Notes: generated from the letters alone by a model not told the origin. 64,000 nt of DNA from Cellulosimicrobium cellulans (GCF_016907755.1 NZ_JAFBCN010000001.1:2480001-2544000); one strand, 5' to 3'; shown: positions 18,941 to 34,836, numbered from the stretch's first letter. Translations and numbers: made by a program.

Positions 18941-19906
18941 ATGACGCTCGCCCTGCCCCCGCACGACCCCGCACCCCGGCACGACAGCACCCCTCTGCCC
19001 GCGGCCGGCCGCACGCCTGGTGCGGACGGCGTCCCCGGCCCGAGGCCCTCGCGGCCGCGCGTCCTGTCGATCGCCGGGACCGACCCGACCGGGGGCGCGG
19101 GCATCCAGGCGGACCTCAAGTCCTTCGCCGCGCACGGCGCGTATGGCATGGCCGTCACGACGGCGCTCGTCGCGCAGAACACGCACGGCGTGCGGTCCGT
19201 GCACGTCCCCGGCCCGGCGTTCCTGCGCGAGCAGCTCGACGCCGTGTCCGACGACGTCGAGATCGACGCCGTGAAGATCGGCATGGTGGCCGACGAGGCC
19301 AACGCCCGCGAGATCGGAGCCTGGCTCGACGCGCTCGCGGCCGCGCGGACCGACGCCGGGCTCCCACGGGCCTGGGTCGTCCTCGACCCCGTCATGGTCG
19401 CCACGTCGGGCCACCGGCTGCTCGACGCGGGCGCGGAGCAGGCGGTGCGCGACCTCGCGGCCCGGGCCGACGTCGTCACCCCCAACCTGCCCGAGCTGGC
19501 CGTCCTCGCGGGTCACGACGTCGCGACGACCTGGGACGACGCGCTGGCCCAGGCCGCGTCGTACGCGGCGACGAGCGGTGCCGTCGTGCTGCTCAAGGGC
19601 GGCCATCTCACCGGGGAGACGTCGCCGGACGCGCTCGTCGCGCCGGCCGCGGTCCCCGGCGCGTCACCCGCGGTCACCACGTTCGACGCGCCACGCGTCG
19701 ACACCCCGCACACCCACGGCACGGGTTGCTCGCTCTCCGCGGCGCTCGCGGCCCTGCGCCCGCAGCGCGAGGGCTGGGAGGAGGCCGCGCGCGACGCGAA
19801 GGTGTGGCTCACGGGCGCCCTGCGGTCGGGCGCCGCGCTGAGGGTCGGGACGGGCCGGGGCCCGGTCGACCACCTGCACGCCGCGTCGCCCGTCCTGCCG
19901 CGCTGA
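18941..19906 (+). CDS. thiD: Hydroxymethylpyrimidine (phosphate) kinase ThiD
   Basis: A 321-residue ribokinase-fold kinase making HMP-PP for thiamine synthesis. Motifs: VLSIAGTDPTGGAGIQADLK (substrate site), VVLDPVMVATSGHRLL, VTPNLPELAVL, VLLKGGH and the anion-hole/catalytic THGTGCSLSAALA. A 40-residue Pro-rich N-terminal extension precedes the domain. It lies alone behind the TPP riboswitch, so its expression should fall when thiamine is plentiful. It converges with the gene at 19942. Confidence 0.95.
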   Translation: MTLALPPHDPAPRHDSTPLPAAGRTPGADGVPGPRPSRPRVLSIAGTDPTGGAGIQADLKSFAAHGAYGMAVTTALVAQNTHGVRSVHVPGPAFLREQLDAVSDDVEIDAVKIGMVADEANAREIGAWLDALAAARTDAGLPRAWVVLDPVMVATSGHRLLDAGAEQAVRDLAARADVVTPNLPELAVLAGHDVATTWDDALAQAASYAATSGAVVLLKGGHLTGETSPDALVAPAAVPGASPAVTTFDAPRVDTPHTHGTGCSLSAALAALRPQREGWEEAARDAKVWLTGALRSGAALRVGTGRGPVDHLHAASPVLPR

Positions 19907-19941
19907 TCCTCTGCCCGCGTGAGGGCCTCCGGCGCGTCGGG

Positions 19942-20223
19942 TCAGGCGCGCGCCACGTCCTCCACGGCCGTCGCGTAGCCGCACTCGTAGCCGGGCGGCC
20001 ACCAGCGCCAGGTCGTCACGACGTCCTGCGCCGCGACGCCCGCGGGACGGTCGGCGACGCACGCGTCCGCCTGCTGGCGCAGCCCGACGGTCACCCAGTA
20101 CACGGCGAACGCCGCGGTGAGCAGGACGGCGAGGACGGTCACGGCGCGGCGCAGGGCGGGGGAGGGGCCGCCGTCGGACCCGTCCTCCTCGCCCGGCCGC
20201 GCGGGCACCCAGTCCCAGCTCAC
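19942..20223 (-). CDS. Small single-pass membrane protein
   Basis: 93 residues: an acidic, Trp-containing N-terminus, one membrane helix at about residues 28-48 (VTVLAVLLTAAFAVYWVTVG), then an outer segment with Cys residues and the Trp-rich stretch TTWRWWPPGYECGY. I do not recognise it. GTG overlaps the stop of the quinone oxidoreductase gene, so it is the last gene of that transcript. Confidence 0.75.
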   Translation of the reverse strand: MSWDWVPARPGEEDGSDGGPSPALRRAVTVLAVLLTAAFAVYWVTVGLRQQADACVADRPAGVAAQDVVTTWRWWPPGYECGYATAVEDVARA

Positions 20224-21239
20224 GCGGTGCCCGAGCCCGTGGCCTGCGCCGCTGCGTCGGGGACGAGCAGGACCTTGCCCGTGGTCGCGCGGCCCTCCAG
20301 AGCCCGGTGGGCGTCGGCGGCGTCGGCGAGCGGGAACGTGGCACCGACGCGCACGTGCAGCGTGCCGCCCGCGACCGCACCGAGCACCTCCGTCGCGCGC
20401 TCGACGAGCTCGGCGCGCGTCGCCGTGTGGTCGGCGAGCTTGGGGCGCGTGAGGAAGAGCGACCCGCCCGCGTTGAGCCGCTGCGGGTCGAACGGCGGGA
20501 CCTGGCCGGAGGAGCCGCCGTAGAGCACGAGCGTGCCCCGGCGGCGCAGCGACGCGAGCGACGCGTCGAAGGTGTCCTTGCCCACCGAGTCGTACACCGC
20601 CGCGACGCCCTCGCCGCCCGTGAGCCCGCGCACGACCTCGGGCAGCTCGGCGGTGAGGTCCGCGAACGCCGTGTACTGGATCGCGTGCTCGGCACCCGCG
20701 CCGCGGGACAGCTCCGCCTTCTCGGGCGTCGACACCGTCGAGACGACGTGCGCGCCCCGCGCCACGAGCATCTGGGTCAGGAGCAGCCCGACACCGCCCG
20801 CGCCCGCGTGCACGAGCACGCGGTCGCCCGGGCGGACCGGGTACGACGACGTGCACAGGTAGTGCGCGGTGAGGCCCTGGAGCGCGACGGCGGTCGCGTC
20901 CTCGAGCGACACGGCGTCGGGGACGTGCAACGCCTGTGCCGCGTCCACGACGACGAGGTCCGCGTACGACCCCGGCGCCTCGGTCCACACGACGCGGTCG
21001 CCGACGGCGAAGCTTTCGACGCCCCCGCCCAGCCCGGCGACGACGCCCGCCCCCTCGCTGCCCACGACGTGCGGGTACTCCATCGCGTACACGCCGGAGC
21101 GCTTGTACGTGTCGATGAAGTTCACGCCCGCCACGGCGGACCGGACGAGGAGCTGCCCGGGACCCGGCGAGGGGTCGGGCAGCTCGGTGTACTCCAGGAC
21201 GTCGGGGCCGCCCGCCTCGCGGGCCACGATCGCGTGCAT
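20220..21239 (-). CDS. Zinc-free NADPH:quinone oxidoreductase (Qor/zeta-crystallin type)
   Basis: A 339-residue medium-chain dehydrogenase/reductase. It has the quinone-reductase start (VNFIDTYKRSGVY), the nucleotide-binding VHAGAGGVGLLLTQ near residue 145 and no catalytic-zinc ligands. It probably reduces quinones or reactive enones with NADPH. A -10-like TAGGCT lies six bases before the ATG and overlaps the stop of the ABC ATPase gene, suggesting a separate leaderless promoter. Confidence 0.9.
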   Translation of the reverse strand: MHAIVAREAGGPDVLEYTELPDPSPGPGQLLVRSAVAGVNFIDTYKRSGVYAMEYPHVVGSEGAGVVAGLGGGVESFAVGDRVVWTEAPGSYADLVVVDAAQALHVPDAVSLEDATAVALQGLTAHYLCTSSYPVRPGDRVLVHAGAGGVGLLLTQMLVARGAHVVSTVSTPEKAELSRGAGAEHAIQYTAFADLTAELPEVVRGLTGGEGVAAVYDSVGKDTFDASLASLRRRGTLVLYGGSSGQVPPFDPQRLNAGGSLFLTRPKLADHTATRAELVERATEVLGAVAGGTLHVRVGATFPLADAADAHRALEGRATTGKVLLVPDAAAQATGSGTA

Positions 21240-21248
21240 GGCCCCAGC

Positions 21249-22130
21249 CTAGGGTCGGGCGGCGCCCCCGGTCCCCCCGACCACGACGGTGGACGGCACC
21301 GCCGCGGCGCCGCCGGGATCGTCGCCGAGCAGCCGGGGCGGGCGGGTGTGCCCGGCCGTCGCGTGCCAGCGCCCGAACCGGCGCTCGACGTGCACCGGGT
21401 GGTCGAAGCAGCGCGTGACGTTCTCCGTGACGAGCACGTCCTCCGCGGCTCCGACGACGACGACGCGGCCGTGCGCGAGCAGGAGCGCGTGGCTCGTCGT
21501 GGTCGGCAGCTCCTCGAGGTGGTGCGTCACCAGCACCGAGGCGACGCGCGGCCGGGTCGCGCGCACGGCGTCGAGCGTCTCGAGGAGCTGCTCGCGCGCG
21601 GCGACGTCGAGCCCGGTGGACGGTTCGTCGAGCAGCAGGAGGGCGGGATCGGGCAGGAGGGCGCGTGCCACGAGCGCTCGCCCGCGCTCGCCCTGGGAGA
21701 GCGTCGGCCAGGGGTCGTGCGCGCGGTGGGCAAGACCGAGGTCGGCGACGAGGCCCCGAGCGAGGCCGACCTCGTCCGGGGTCGGCTGCCAGCGCGGGCG
21801 CCAGTCGACGGTCCCCGTGAGGCCGGTCAGGGTCACCTCGAGCACGGTCAGCGGCGAGCGCAGGTCGTGACGCGGGTCGACGTGGCCGATGCGGCGGTGC
21901 AACGTCTGGATGTCCACGCGGCCCAGGCGCTCGCCGAGCACGTGGACCGTGCCCCGGGTCGGGTGGCGGCGCGCCCCGCAGAGCCCGAGGATCGTGCTCT
22001 TGCCCGCCCCGTTCGGTCCGAGCAGCGCCCAGTGCTCGCCCGCCCGGACGACGAGGTCGACGCCGTCGAGGATCGCCCGCCCCTCCCGCACCAGGTCGAC
22101 GCCGCGCAGGGACAGGACCTCGGCGCTCAC
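21249..22130 (-). CDS. Stand-alone ABC-type ATPase
   Basis: A 293-residue single ABC domain. Walker A is LLGPNGAGKSTILGLCG, the signature is TLSQGERGRALVARAL, Walker B is ALLLLDEPSTGLD and the H-loop is VLVTHHLEELP. No permease gene is nearby, so it may be a soluble ABC protein of the ModF/YlmA-like type or work with a distant partner. GTG overlaps the stop of the GntR gene. Confidence 0.88.
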   Translation of the reverse strand: MSAEVLSLRGVDLVREGRAILDGVDLVVRAGEHWALLGPNGAGKSTILGLCGARRHPTRGTVHVLGERLGRVDIQTLHRRIGHVDPRHDLRSPLTVLEVTLTGLTGTVDWRPRWQPTPDEVGLARGLVADLGLAHRAHDPWPTLSQGERGRALVARALLPDPALLLLDEPSTGLDVAAREQLLETLDAVRATRPRVASVLVTHHLEELPTTTSHALLLAHGRVVVVGAAEDVLVTENVTRCFDHPVHVERRFGRWHATAGHTRPPRLLGDDPGGAAAVPSTVVVGGTGGAARP

Positions 22131-22837
22131 CGCTCGCCGCCCGTCGCGCCGGGGTCGCGCCCGGCGACCTTCGCGTGGACGGCGGCGAGGTGCTCGCGCG
22201 CCGCCGCGGACGCGCGGACGGCGTCACGGTCGCGCACCGCGTCGAGGATCGCCTCGTGCGCGTCCTGGTCGTGCCGGTGCGCCTCGCCCGCGCGGTCGAG
22301 GTCGACCATCGCGACCATCGCGCGACGCAGGCGCGGGACGAAGGTCGCGAACAGCTCGCCGAGCACCGCGTTGTGCGCGGCGTCGACGACGGCCCGGTGG
22401 AAGACGAGGTCCGCGTCCACGTACTCGGCGGCCGACGACGTCGCCGGGACCTGCCCGCGACGCGCGAGCGCCGTCGTCATCGCCCGGAGGTCGGCGGGGG
22501 TGCGGCGTGTGGCGGCGAGGCCTGCGGCCTCCGCCTCGAGCGCGGCGCGCACCTCCAGCACGTCGACGATCTCCCCGCGGCGCAGCACCTCGTCCCAGTC
22601 GTCCGCGGTGTCGGTCGACACGACGTACACGCCCGACCCCTGCCGGCTGTCGAGCACGCCGCGCCCCGCGAGCTGGCGGATCGCCTCGCGGACGGTCGAG
22701 CGCCCGACGCCGAGCTCGGTCGCGAGCGTCTGCTCGCCGGGCAGCCGGTGGTCGAGGGGCCAGACGCCGGAGCGCACGCGGTCGAGCAGGAGCTCGGCCG
22801 CCTGGTCCGCCAGGGGGCGGCGGTGCAGCGCGGTCAT
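22127..22837 (-). CDS. GntR-family regulator, FadR subfamily
   Basis: A 236-residue regulator with a GntR winged helix (LPGEQTLATELGVGRSTVRE, LDSRQGSGVYV) and an all-helical FCD ligand-binding domain containing metal-ligand-type His residues (FHRAVVDAAHN, HRHDQDAHEAI). The ligand is likely a small carboxylate. It is divergent from leuA, and the intervening palindrome lies on the leuA -35 box, so regulation of leuA as well as itself is plausible. Confidence 0.9.
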   Translation of the reverse strand: MTALHRRPLADQAAELLLDRVRSGVWPLDHRLPGEQTLATELGVGRSTVREAIRQLAGRGVLDSRQGSGVYVVSTDTADDWDEVLRRGEIVDVLEVRAALEAEAAGLAATRRTPADLRAMTTALARRGQVPATSSAAEYVDADLVFHRAVVDAAHNAVLGELFATFVPRLRRAMVAMVDLDRAGEAHRHDQDAHEAILDAVRDRDAVRASAAAREHLAAVHAKVAGRDPGATGGER

Positions 22838-22846
22838 GGGAAACCT

Positions 22847-22881
22847 CTCAGGTTGTCTGAGGACTTGTCGCGCGCTAGCGT
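22847..22881 (+). promoter_or_regulatory. leuA promoter with GntR-type operator
   Basis: -35 TTGTCT (22853-22858) and -10 TAGCGT (22876-22881) are 17 bases apart. The perfect palindrome CTCAGGTTGTCTGAG (22847-22861) covers the -35. The leader-peptide ATG follows the -10 by seven bases. Confidence 0.6.
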
Positions 22882-22888
22882 ACCCGGC

Positions 22889-22933
22889 ATGTCCTGGACG
22901 GCGCTCCTCCTTCGGCGCCACGGCGGGGTCTGA
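22889..22933 (+). CDS. leuL: leuA leader peptide (MSWTALLLRRHGGV)
   Basis: A 14-residue peptide with three Leu codons in a row (CTC CTC CTT), placed directly after the leuA promoter. Ribosome stalling on the Leu codons when leucyl-tRNA is scarce would free the downstream RNA from the hairpin that begins within the last codons. Such leucine leaders before leuA are known from actinobacteria. Confidence 0.8.
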   Translation: MSWTALLLRRHGGV

Positions 22934-23004
22934 CCGGACCGGCTCCCCGCCGTGGGGAACCGTCGCGCCGGTCGCCCCCCGTCCCGCCCTCGCGGGGCGC
23001 GACC
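22918..23004 (+). promoter_or_regulatory. leuA attenuator
   Basis: Two stems follow the Leu codons. The first pairs CCACGGCGGGG (22918-22928) with CCCCGCCGTGG (22945-22955), 11 perfect pairs, starting inside the leader peptide. The second pairs GGTCGC (22970-22975) with GCGACC (22999-23004), with C/G runs inside, and ends just before the leuA ribosome site (GAAGGA). Confidence 0.65.
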
Positions 23005-23017
23005 CGAAGGACAGACC

Positions 23018-24823
23018 ATGACCGCTCCCGCCACCGCTGCATGCACTCCCGACGCCTCGACCGAGAGCTCGTCCGATCCCACGACCGGCCTCCCGGCCGA
23101 CGGAGGCGCGGCCACGTCCGCACCCGCCTGGAACCGCCAGCGCCCCTCGCGCATGCCCTCGTTCCGGTATGCCGACGTCCACGCCCGGGTCGACGTGCCG
23201 GAGCTCCCCGACCGCCGCTGGCCCTCGCGCCGCCTCACCCAGGCCCCGCTGTGGGTCCCGGTCGACCTGCGCGACGGCAACCAGGCGCTCGCGGAGCCGA
23301 TGGACCCAGCGCGCAAGCGCCGCTTCTTCGAGCTGCTCGTCGCCATGGGCTACACCGAGATCGAGGTGGGCTACCCGTCGGCGTCGCAGACCGACTTCGA
23401 CTTCGTGCGCCTGCTCGCCGAGACCGACCTCGCGCCCGAGCACGTCACGGTCGTCGTGTTCACGGCGGCGCGGTCGGACCTCATCGCGCGCACGTTCGAG
23501 GCCGTGCGTGGGCTGCGCAACCCCGTCGTCGTCCACGTGTACACCGCGACCGCGCCCGTCTGGCGCGACGTCGTCCTCGGCCGCGACCGCGAGGACCTCG
23601 CGCGTCTCGTCACGGACGCCGGGACCGACGTGCTGCGCCACGCCGGCGACGACCCGCGCGTCCGCTTCGAGTTCTCGCCCGAGGTGTTCAACCTCACCGA
23701 GCCCGACTACGTGCTCGACGTGTGCGACCGCATGACGACGCTGTGGGACGCGACGCCCGAACGCCCCGTGATCCTCAACCTGCCCGCCACGGTCGAGGTC
23801 GCGACGCCCAACGTCTACGCCGACCAGATCGAGTACATGGACCGCCACCTCGCGCGGCGCGAATCCGTGATCCTCTCCGTGCACCCGCACAACGACCGCG
23901 GGACCGGCGTCGCGTGCGCCGAGCTCGCCGTCCTCGCCGGGGCGCAGCGCGTCGAGGGTTGCCTCTTCGGCAACGGCGAGCGCACCGGGAACGTCGACCT
24001 CGTGACCCTCGGCCTCAACCTGCACGCGCAGGGCGTCGACCCGATGGTCGACTTCTCCGACCTCGACGGGATCCGCGACGTCGTCGTCGCGTGCAACCGG
24101 ATCGACGTGCACCCGCGCCACCCCTATGTGGGCGAGCTGGTCCACACCGCCTACTCCGGCACGCACCAGGACGCGATCCGCAAGGGCATGGAACGCCACC
24201 GGGCCGACGCCGCGGCGTCGGGCCTCGACCCGGCGGCGGCGCCGTGGCGCGTGCCCTACCTGCCGGTCGACCCCGCCGACCTCGGGCGGTCGTACGAGGC
24301 CCTCGTCCGCGTGAACAGCCAGTCCGGCAAGGGCGGCGTCGCGTACGTGCTGCACTCCGTGCACGGCCTCGACCTGCCTCGCGGCCTCCAGGTCGACCTC
24401 GCGCGCCGCGTCCAGGCGCACGCCGACGCCACCGGCGCCGAGGTGACGCCCGACGCGCTCCTCACGCTGTTCGACGCGGCCTATGCCCGGCCCGGCGTCG
24501 TCGAGCCGGTCTCCTGGACGAGCCGCCGCGCCGGCGACGGGACCGAGCGCCTCGACCTCCAGGGCACGGTCGACGGCGAGCGCATCGGCATCTCCGGGAC
24601 GGGGGCCGGCGTGGTCGACGCCCTCGTCGACGCGCTGACCCGACTCGGCCGTCCGGTCAAGATCCTCTCGCTCGCCCAGCAGTCCGTCGGCACCGGCAGC
24701 GACGCGACCGCGATCACCTACCTCGAGCACCGCGGCCCCGACGGCGCCCCGCGCTGGACCGTGGGTCGCGACACCTCCGTCCTCGGCGCGAGCGTCCGCG
24801 CCGTCTGCGCGGCGACGTCCTGA
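23018..24823 (+). CDS. leuA: 2-isopropylmalate synthase LeuA
   Basis: A 601-residue enzyme, the long actinobacterial type. It condenses acetyl-CoA with 2-oxoisovalerate, the first step of leucine synthesis. The catalytic barrel starts at [15 protein letters not shown]; the metal-binding HPHNDRGTG is near residue 287 and [10 protein letters not shown] follows. The C-terminal domain (from about 470) is the leucine-feedback LeuA dimer domain. A 50-residue variable N-terminus is normal for this group. Control is by the leader attenuator and perhaps the divergent GntR regulator. Confidence 0.96.
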   Translation: MTAPATAACTPDASTESSSDPTTGLPADGGAATSAPAWNRQRPSRMPSFRYADVHARVDVPELPDRRWPSRRLTQAPLWVPVDLRDGNQALAEPMDPARKRRFFELLVAMGYTEIEVGYPSASQTDFDFVRLLAETDLAPEHVTVVVFTAARSDLIARTFEAVRGLRNPVVVHVYTATAPVWRDVVLGRDREDLARLVTDAGTDVLRHAGDDPRVRFEFSPEVFNLTEPDYVLDVCDRMTTLWDATPERPVILNLPATVEVATPNVYADQIEYMDRHLARRESVILSVHPHNDRGTGVACAELAVLAGAQRVEGCLFGNGERTGNVDLVTLGLNLHAQGVDPMVDFSDLDGIRDVVVACNRIDVHPRHPYVGELVHTAYSGTHQDAIRKGMERHRADAAASGLDPAAAPWRVPYLPVDPADLGRSYEALVRVNSQSGKGGVAYVLHSVHGLDLPRGLQVDLARRVQAHADATGAEVTPDALLTLFDAAYARPGVVEPVSWTSRRAGDGTERLDLQGTVDGERIGISGTGAGVVDALVDALTRLGRPVKILSLAQQSVGTGSDATAITYLEHRGPDGAPRWTVGRDTSVLGASVRAVCAATS

Positions 24824-25222
24824 GCTCGTCGGGTCCGCGGCCCTCGTTCGAGCCGTACACCTGGTGACGAGACGCGAGAAATGGCCCCGAGGACGAGGTT
24901 CCGAGGGTCCACTTCTCGCATCTCGGCCGGGGATCACCCGCCACGCGGGCGGTAGGACGGTCCCTACGCCCGGACCGGGCGTGACCGCCGGACCGGGGCT
25001 GCGGGTCGTGCGGTGACGGCCAGGACGAGCGGTGGGGTCGGACCGTGTGCGCAGGACGTCAGAGGCGCACTCCTCGAACCCCCGCCCGACAGACCAGGGT
25101 GACGGTGCGCCAGTCCAAGCACACGGTCCGACCCCACCGCGGACCCGACCCGGCGGGCAGGAGACCCGACCCCACCGCGGAGCCCGACCACGCGTACCGT
25201 GGGTGGGGCCATAGGCCCGCGC
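24824..25222. repeat. Gene-free stretch packed with inverted repeats
   Basis: About 400 bases without a supportable gene. It holds a long imperfect hairpin (24868-24925, 17-base arms with two mismatches, arm core GCGAGAA/TTCTCGC), a 17-base palindrome ACGCCCGGACCGGGCGT (24966-24982), and a perfect 22-base inverted repeat (25029-25050 with 25119-25140). CCGACCCCACCGCGGA recurs directly at 25128 and 25166. The first hairpin may end leuA transcription; the rest is unexplained. Confidence 0.6.
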
Positions 25223-25252
25223 GTTGCATAACTATGTATAGTGATGCATATG
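25223..25252 (+). promoter_or_regulatory. ArgR (ARG) box and -10 of argC
   Basis: TTGCATAACTATGTATA is followed by GTGATGCATATG, AT-rich imperfect palindromic half-sites like the TTGCATA/TATGCAT ARG boxes of Streptomyces. TATAGT (25237-25242) within it is a good -10, and the argC ATG lies seven bases after, so ArgR binding would block a leaderless argC promoter. Confidence 0.75.
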
Positions 25253-26338
25253 ACGATCAGAGTCGCGGTCGCGGGTGCGTCCGGTTACGCCGGTGGGGAG
25301 ACGCTCCGCCTGCTCGCCGGGCACCCGGAGGTGGAGATCGGCGCCGTCACGGCGCACAGCAACGCGGGGTCGCTCCTCGGTGAGCACCAGCCGCACCTGC
25401 GATCCCTCGCCGACCGCGTGCTGCTGCCGACGAGCGTCGAGCACCTCGTGGGGCACGACGTCGTCGTCCTCGCGCTGCCGCACGGCGCGTCGGGCGAGAT
25501 CGCGGCGCAGCTCCCGGACGACGTGCTCGTGCTGGACCTGGGCGCCGACCACCGGCTGGAGTCCGCGGCGGACTGGGTGGCGTTCTACGGCTCCGAGCAC
25601 GCGGGCACCTGGCCGTACGGGCTGCCGGAGCTGCTGCTCACGAGCGACGCCGGGGCAGGCGCGAGCGAGACGAAGCAGCGCGAGCGGCTCGCCGGCGTGC
25701 GCCGCGTCGCGGTGCCGGGGTGCAACGTCACGGCGGTCACGCTGGGCATCCAACCGGGTGTCGCGTCGGGGCTCGTCGAGGGCCGTGACCTCGTCGCGGT
25801 GCTCGCCAACGGCTACTCGGGCGCGGGCAAGTCGCTCAAGCCGCACCTGCTCGCCTCCGAGGCGATCGGGTCGGCCCAGCCGTACGCCGTCGGCGGGTCG
25901 CACCGGCACATCCCGGAGATCGCGCAGAACCTGCTGGCCGCGGGGGCCCCGGCCGTGAGCATCTCGTTCACGCCCACCCTCGTGCCGATGTCGCGCGGGA
26001 TCCTCGCCACGGTCACGGCGCGCCTGTCCGACGACGCCGCGCGCCTCGACCCTGCCGAGCTCGACGCGCGCGTGCGCTGGGCCTGGGAGGACGCGTACGT
26101 CGGCGAGCCGTTCGTCCGGGTGCTGCCCGCGGGGCAGTGGCCGACGACGGCGATGACGCTCGGCGCCAACACGGCGCTCGTCCAGGTCGCGGTCGACCAC
26201 GCGGCGGGCCGCGTCGTCGCCGTCACGGCGATCGACAACCTCGTCAAGGGCACCGCGGGCGCCGCGGTGCAGTCCATGAACATCGCGCTCGGCCTGCCGC
26301 AGACGGCGGGCCTCACGACCGAGGGGGTCGCCCCGTGA
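25250..26338 (+). CDS. argC: N-acetyl-gamma-glutamyl-phosphate reductase
   Basis: A 362-residue NADPH-dependent reductase, third step of arginine synthesis. The N-terminal Rossmann motif is [16 protein letters not shown], and the catalytic Cys is about C158 in [12 protein letters not shown] 25250 is chosen over GTG 25241 and ATG 25244 because it fits the transcription start predicted from the -10. It opens the arg operon and overlaps argJ by four bases. Confidence 0.95.
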   Translation: MTIRVAVAGASGYAGGETLRLLAGHPEVEIGAVTAHSNAGSLLGEHQPHLRSLADRVLLPTSVEHLVGHDVVVLALPHGASGEIAAQLPDDVLVLDLGADHRLESAADWVAFYGSEHAGTWPYGLPELLLTSDAGAGASETKQRERLAGVRRVAVPGCNVTAVTLGIQPGVASGLVEGRDLVAVLANGYSGAGKSLKPHLLASEAIGSAQPYAVGGSHRHIPEIAQNLLAAGAPAVSISFTPTLVPMSRGILATVTARLSDDAARLDPAELDARVRWAWEDAYVGEPFVRVLPAGQWPTTAMTLGANTALVQVAVDHAAGRVVAVTAIDNLVKGTAGAAVQSMNIALGLPQTAGLTTEGVAP

Positions 26339-27542
26339 CCGTCACCACCCCGCAGGGCTTCCGGGCCGCCGGCGTCGCCGCCGGGCTCAAGTCCACGGGC
26401 GCCCACGACGTCGCGCTCGTCGTCAACGACGGGCCGCTCGACGTCGCCGCGGCCGTCCTCACGACGAACCGCGTGTTCGCCGCGCCGGTCGCCTGGACGC
26501 GGCAGGCCGTGAGCGACGGGCGCGCGACGGCTGTCGTGCTCAACTCGGGCGGCGCCAACGCGTGCACGGGGCCGGAGGGCTTCGCCGACGCGCACCGCAC
26601 GGCGGAGCACGTCGCCGACGTGCTCGCCACGTCCGCCGGCGACGTGCTGGTGTGCTCCACGGGACTCATCGGGGTGCGGCTCCCCATGGACACGCTCCTC
26701 GCGGGCGTCGACGCCGCCGCGGCGGCGCTCGCGGACCCGGCGGCGGGCATCGACGGCGGCGGTGACGCCGCGCTGGCGATCATGACGACGGACACCGTGC
26801 CCAAGACCGTCTCCGTGGTCCGCGAGGTCGCCGACGCCACCGCGCCGGACGGCGCGGCGACGTGGTCCGTCGGGGGCATGGCGAAGGGTGCGGGCATGCT
26901 CGCACCGGGCCTCGCGACCATGCTGTGCGTGCTCACGACGGACGCCGTCGTCGACGCCGCGTCGGCCGACGCCGCGCTGCGCGCCGCCACGCGCACGACG
27001 TTCGACCGTGTCGACTCCGACGGCTGCATGTCGACGAACGACACCGTGATCCTCCTGGCCTCCGGCGCGTCCGGGGTCGAGGTGACGCTCGACGAGCTCA
27101 CGGACGCCGTGACCGAGGCGAGCGCGTCGCTCGCGCGCCAGCTCGTGGCCGACGCCGAGGGCGCGAGCCACGACGTCGCCGTCACCGTGGTGGGCGCGTC
27201 GAGCGAGGACGCCGCCGTCGCGGTCGCGCGCGCCGTCACGCGGTCCAACCTGTTCAAGGCCGCGATCTTCGGCAACGACCCGAACTGGGGGCGCATCGTG
27301 TCGGCCGTCGGGACGGTCCCCGAGGAGGTCGCGCCGTTCGACGCGCTCCTGCTCGACGTGACGGTCAACGACGTCCAGGTGTGCCGGGCCGGGGGAGTGG
27401 GCGAGCCCCGCGAGCTCGTCGACCTCGCCGCCGAGCGCGAGGTGCGCGTCGAGATCGACCTGCACGCCGGCTCCGCGAGCGCGACCGTCTGGACCAACGA
27501 CCTCACGCACGACTACGTCCACGAGAACAGCGCGTACTCCTC

Positions 27543-27546
<4 letters not shown>
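26335..27546 (+). CDS. argJ: Bifunctional ornithine acetyltransferase / N-acetylglutamate synthase
   Basis: A 403-residue autoprocessing enzyme that recycles the acetyl group from N-acetylornithine to glutamate. The self-cleavage motif is GLATML with nucleophile T195, giving alpha and beta chains. Other marks are [10 protein letters not shown] and [11 protein letters not shown]. The presence of argJ with no argE in the operon means the acetyl-cycle version of the pathway. The stop overlaps the argB ATG. Confidence 0.96.
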
Positions 27547-31361
<3,815 letters not shown>

Positions 31362-31457
31362 CCGGCGTCGGACCGCCCTCCGCTCGACCGGCGCGACCGG
31401 GCCGTCCTGCGACACTGGACCACAGACCCCACCCGCACGTCACAGAAAGAGACCGTC

Positions 31458-34168
<2,711 letters not shown>

Positions 34169-34194
34169 CGGTTGCCCGCGTCGGGGGTGGGCGC

Positions 34195-34836
34195 GTGAGC
34201 GTCGAGCACGACGTCCTCGCGGACCTCGTGCGTCGCGTGCGCGACGCCGTCCCGCGCCTCGGCCCGTCGACCGGCCCGTCGACCCGCCCGGGCGACGGGC
34301 CGGCAGGAGGCGGCGCGACGTCGTCGGGCACCCGGCTCGTGGTGGTCGACGGGCCGGCGGGCTCGGGCAAGACGACGCTCGCCGCCCAGCTCGGCGAGGC
34401 CCTGCCCGCGCAGGTGCTCCACATGGACGACCTGTACGAGGGCTGGCGGGGGCTCGAACCGGCGTGGGGCCGCCTGGCGGAGTGGGTGCTCGCGCCCCTC
34501 GCCGCGGGTCGCGCGGGGCGGTACCGCCGGTTCGACTGGGCGCTCGACCGCTTCGCCGAGTGGCACGACGTCGCCCCCGCGCCGTACCTGGTCGTCGAGG
34601 GGTGCGGGGCGGGCCGGCGGGAGGCGGACGACGTCGCGGCGCTGCGCGTATGGGTCGAGGCCCCGGACGACGTGCGGCTGCGGCGCGGGCTCGACCGGGA
34701 CGGCGAGGACCAGCGCGGACACTGGCTCGCCTGGATGGCCGACGAGCGCGCGCACTACGCGCGCAACGCGTCGCGCGAGCGCGCGGACGTCGTGCTCGAC
34801 GGGTGGGGGACCGTCGTGCGCGCAGGGCGCCGATGA
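34195..34836 (+). CDS. Uridine kinase-like P-loop protein
   Basis: A 213-residue P-loop NTPase of the uridine kinase/AAA group. Walker A is VVVDGPAGSGKTTLAAQL near residue 44, followed by VLHMDDLYEGWRGL, where the Asp pair is typical of uridine or phosphoribulokinase-like enzymes. The substrate is unknown. GTG 34195 follows a GGGGGTGGG run; no ATG is available. Its stop overlaps the ATG of the next gene. Confidence 0.82.
   Translation: MSVEHDVLADLVRRVRDAVPRLGPSTGPSTRPGDGPAGGGATSSGTRLVVVDGPAGSGKTTLAAQLGEALPAQVLHMDDLYEGWRGLEPAWGRLAEWVLAPLAAGRAGRYRRFDWALDRFAEWHDVAPAPYLVVEGCGAGRREADDVAALRVWVEAPDDVRLRRGLDRDGEDQRGHWLAWMADERAHYARNASRERADVVLDGWGTVVRAGRR

Noticed and set aside
24714-24944. Short minus-strand frames after leuA
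   Set aside because: They overlap the leuA 3' end and the hairpin region, with Arg/Ser-rich shadow composition and no ribosome site.
25241-25249. GTG 25241 or ATG 25244 as the argC start
   Set aside because: Both lie within or just after the -10 box and upstream of the predicted transcription start; ATG 25250 fits better.
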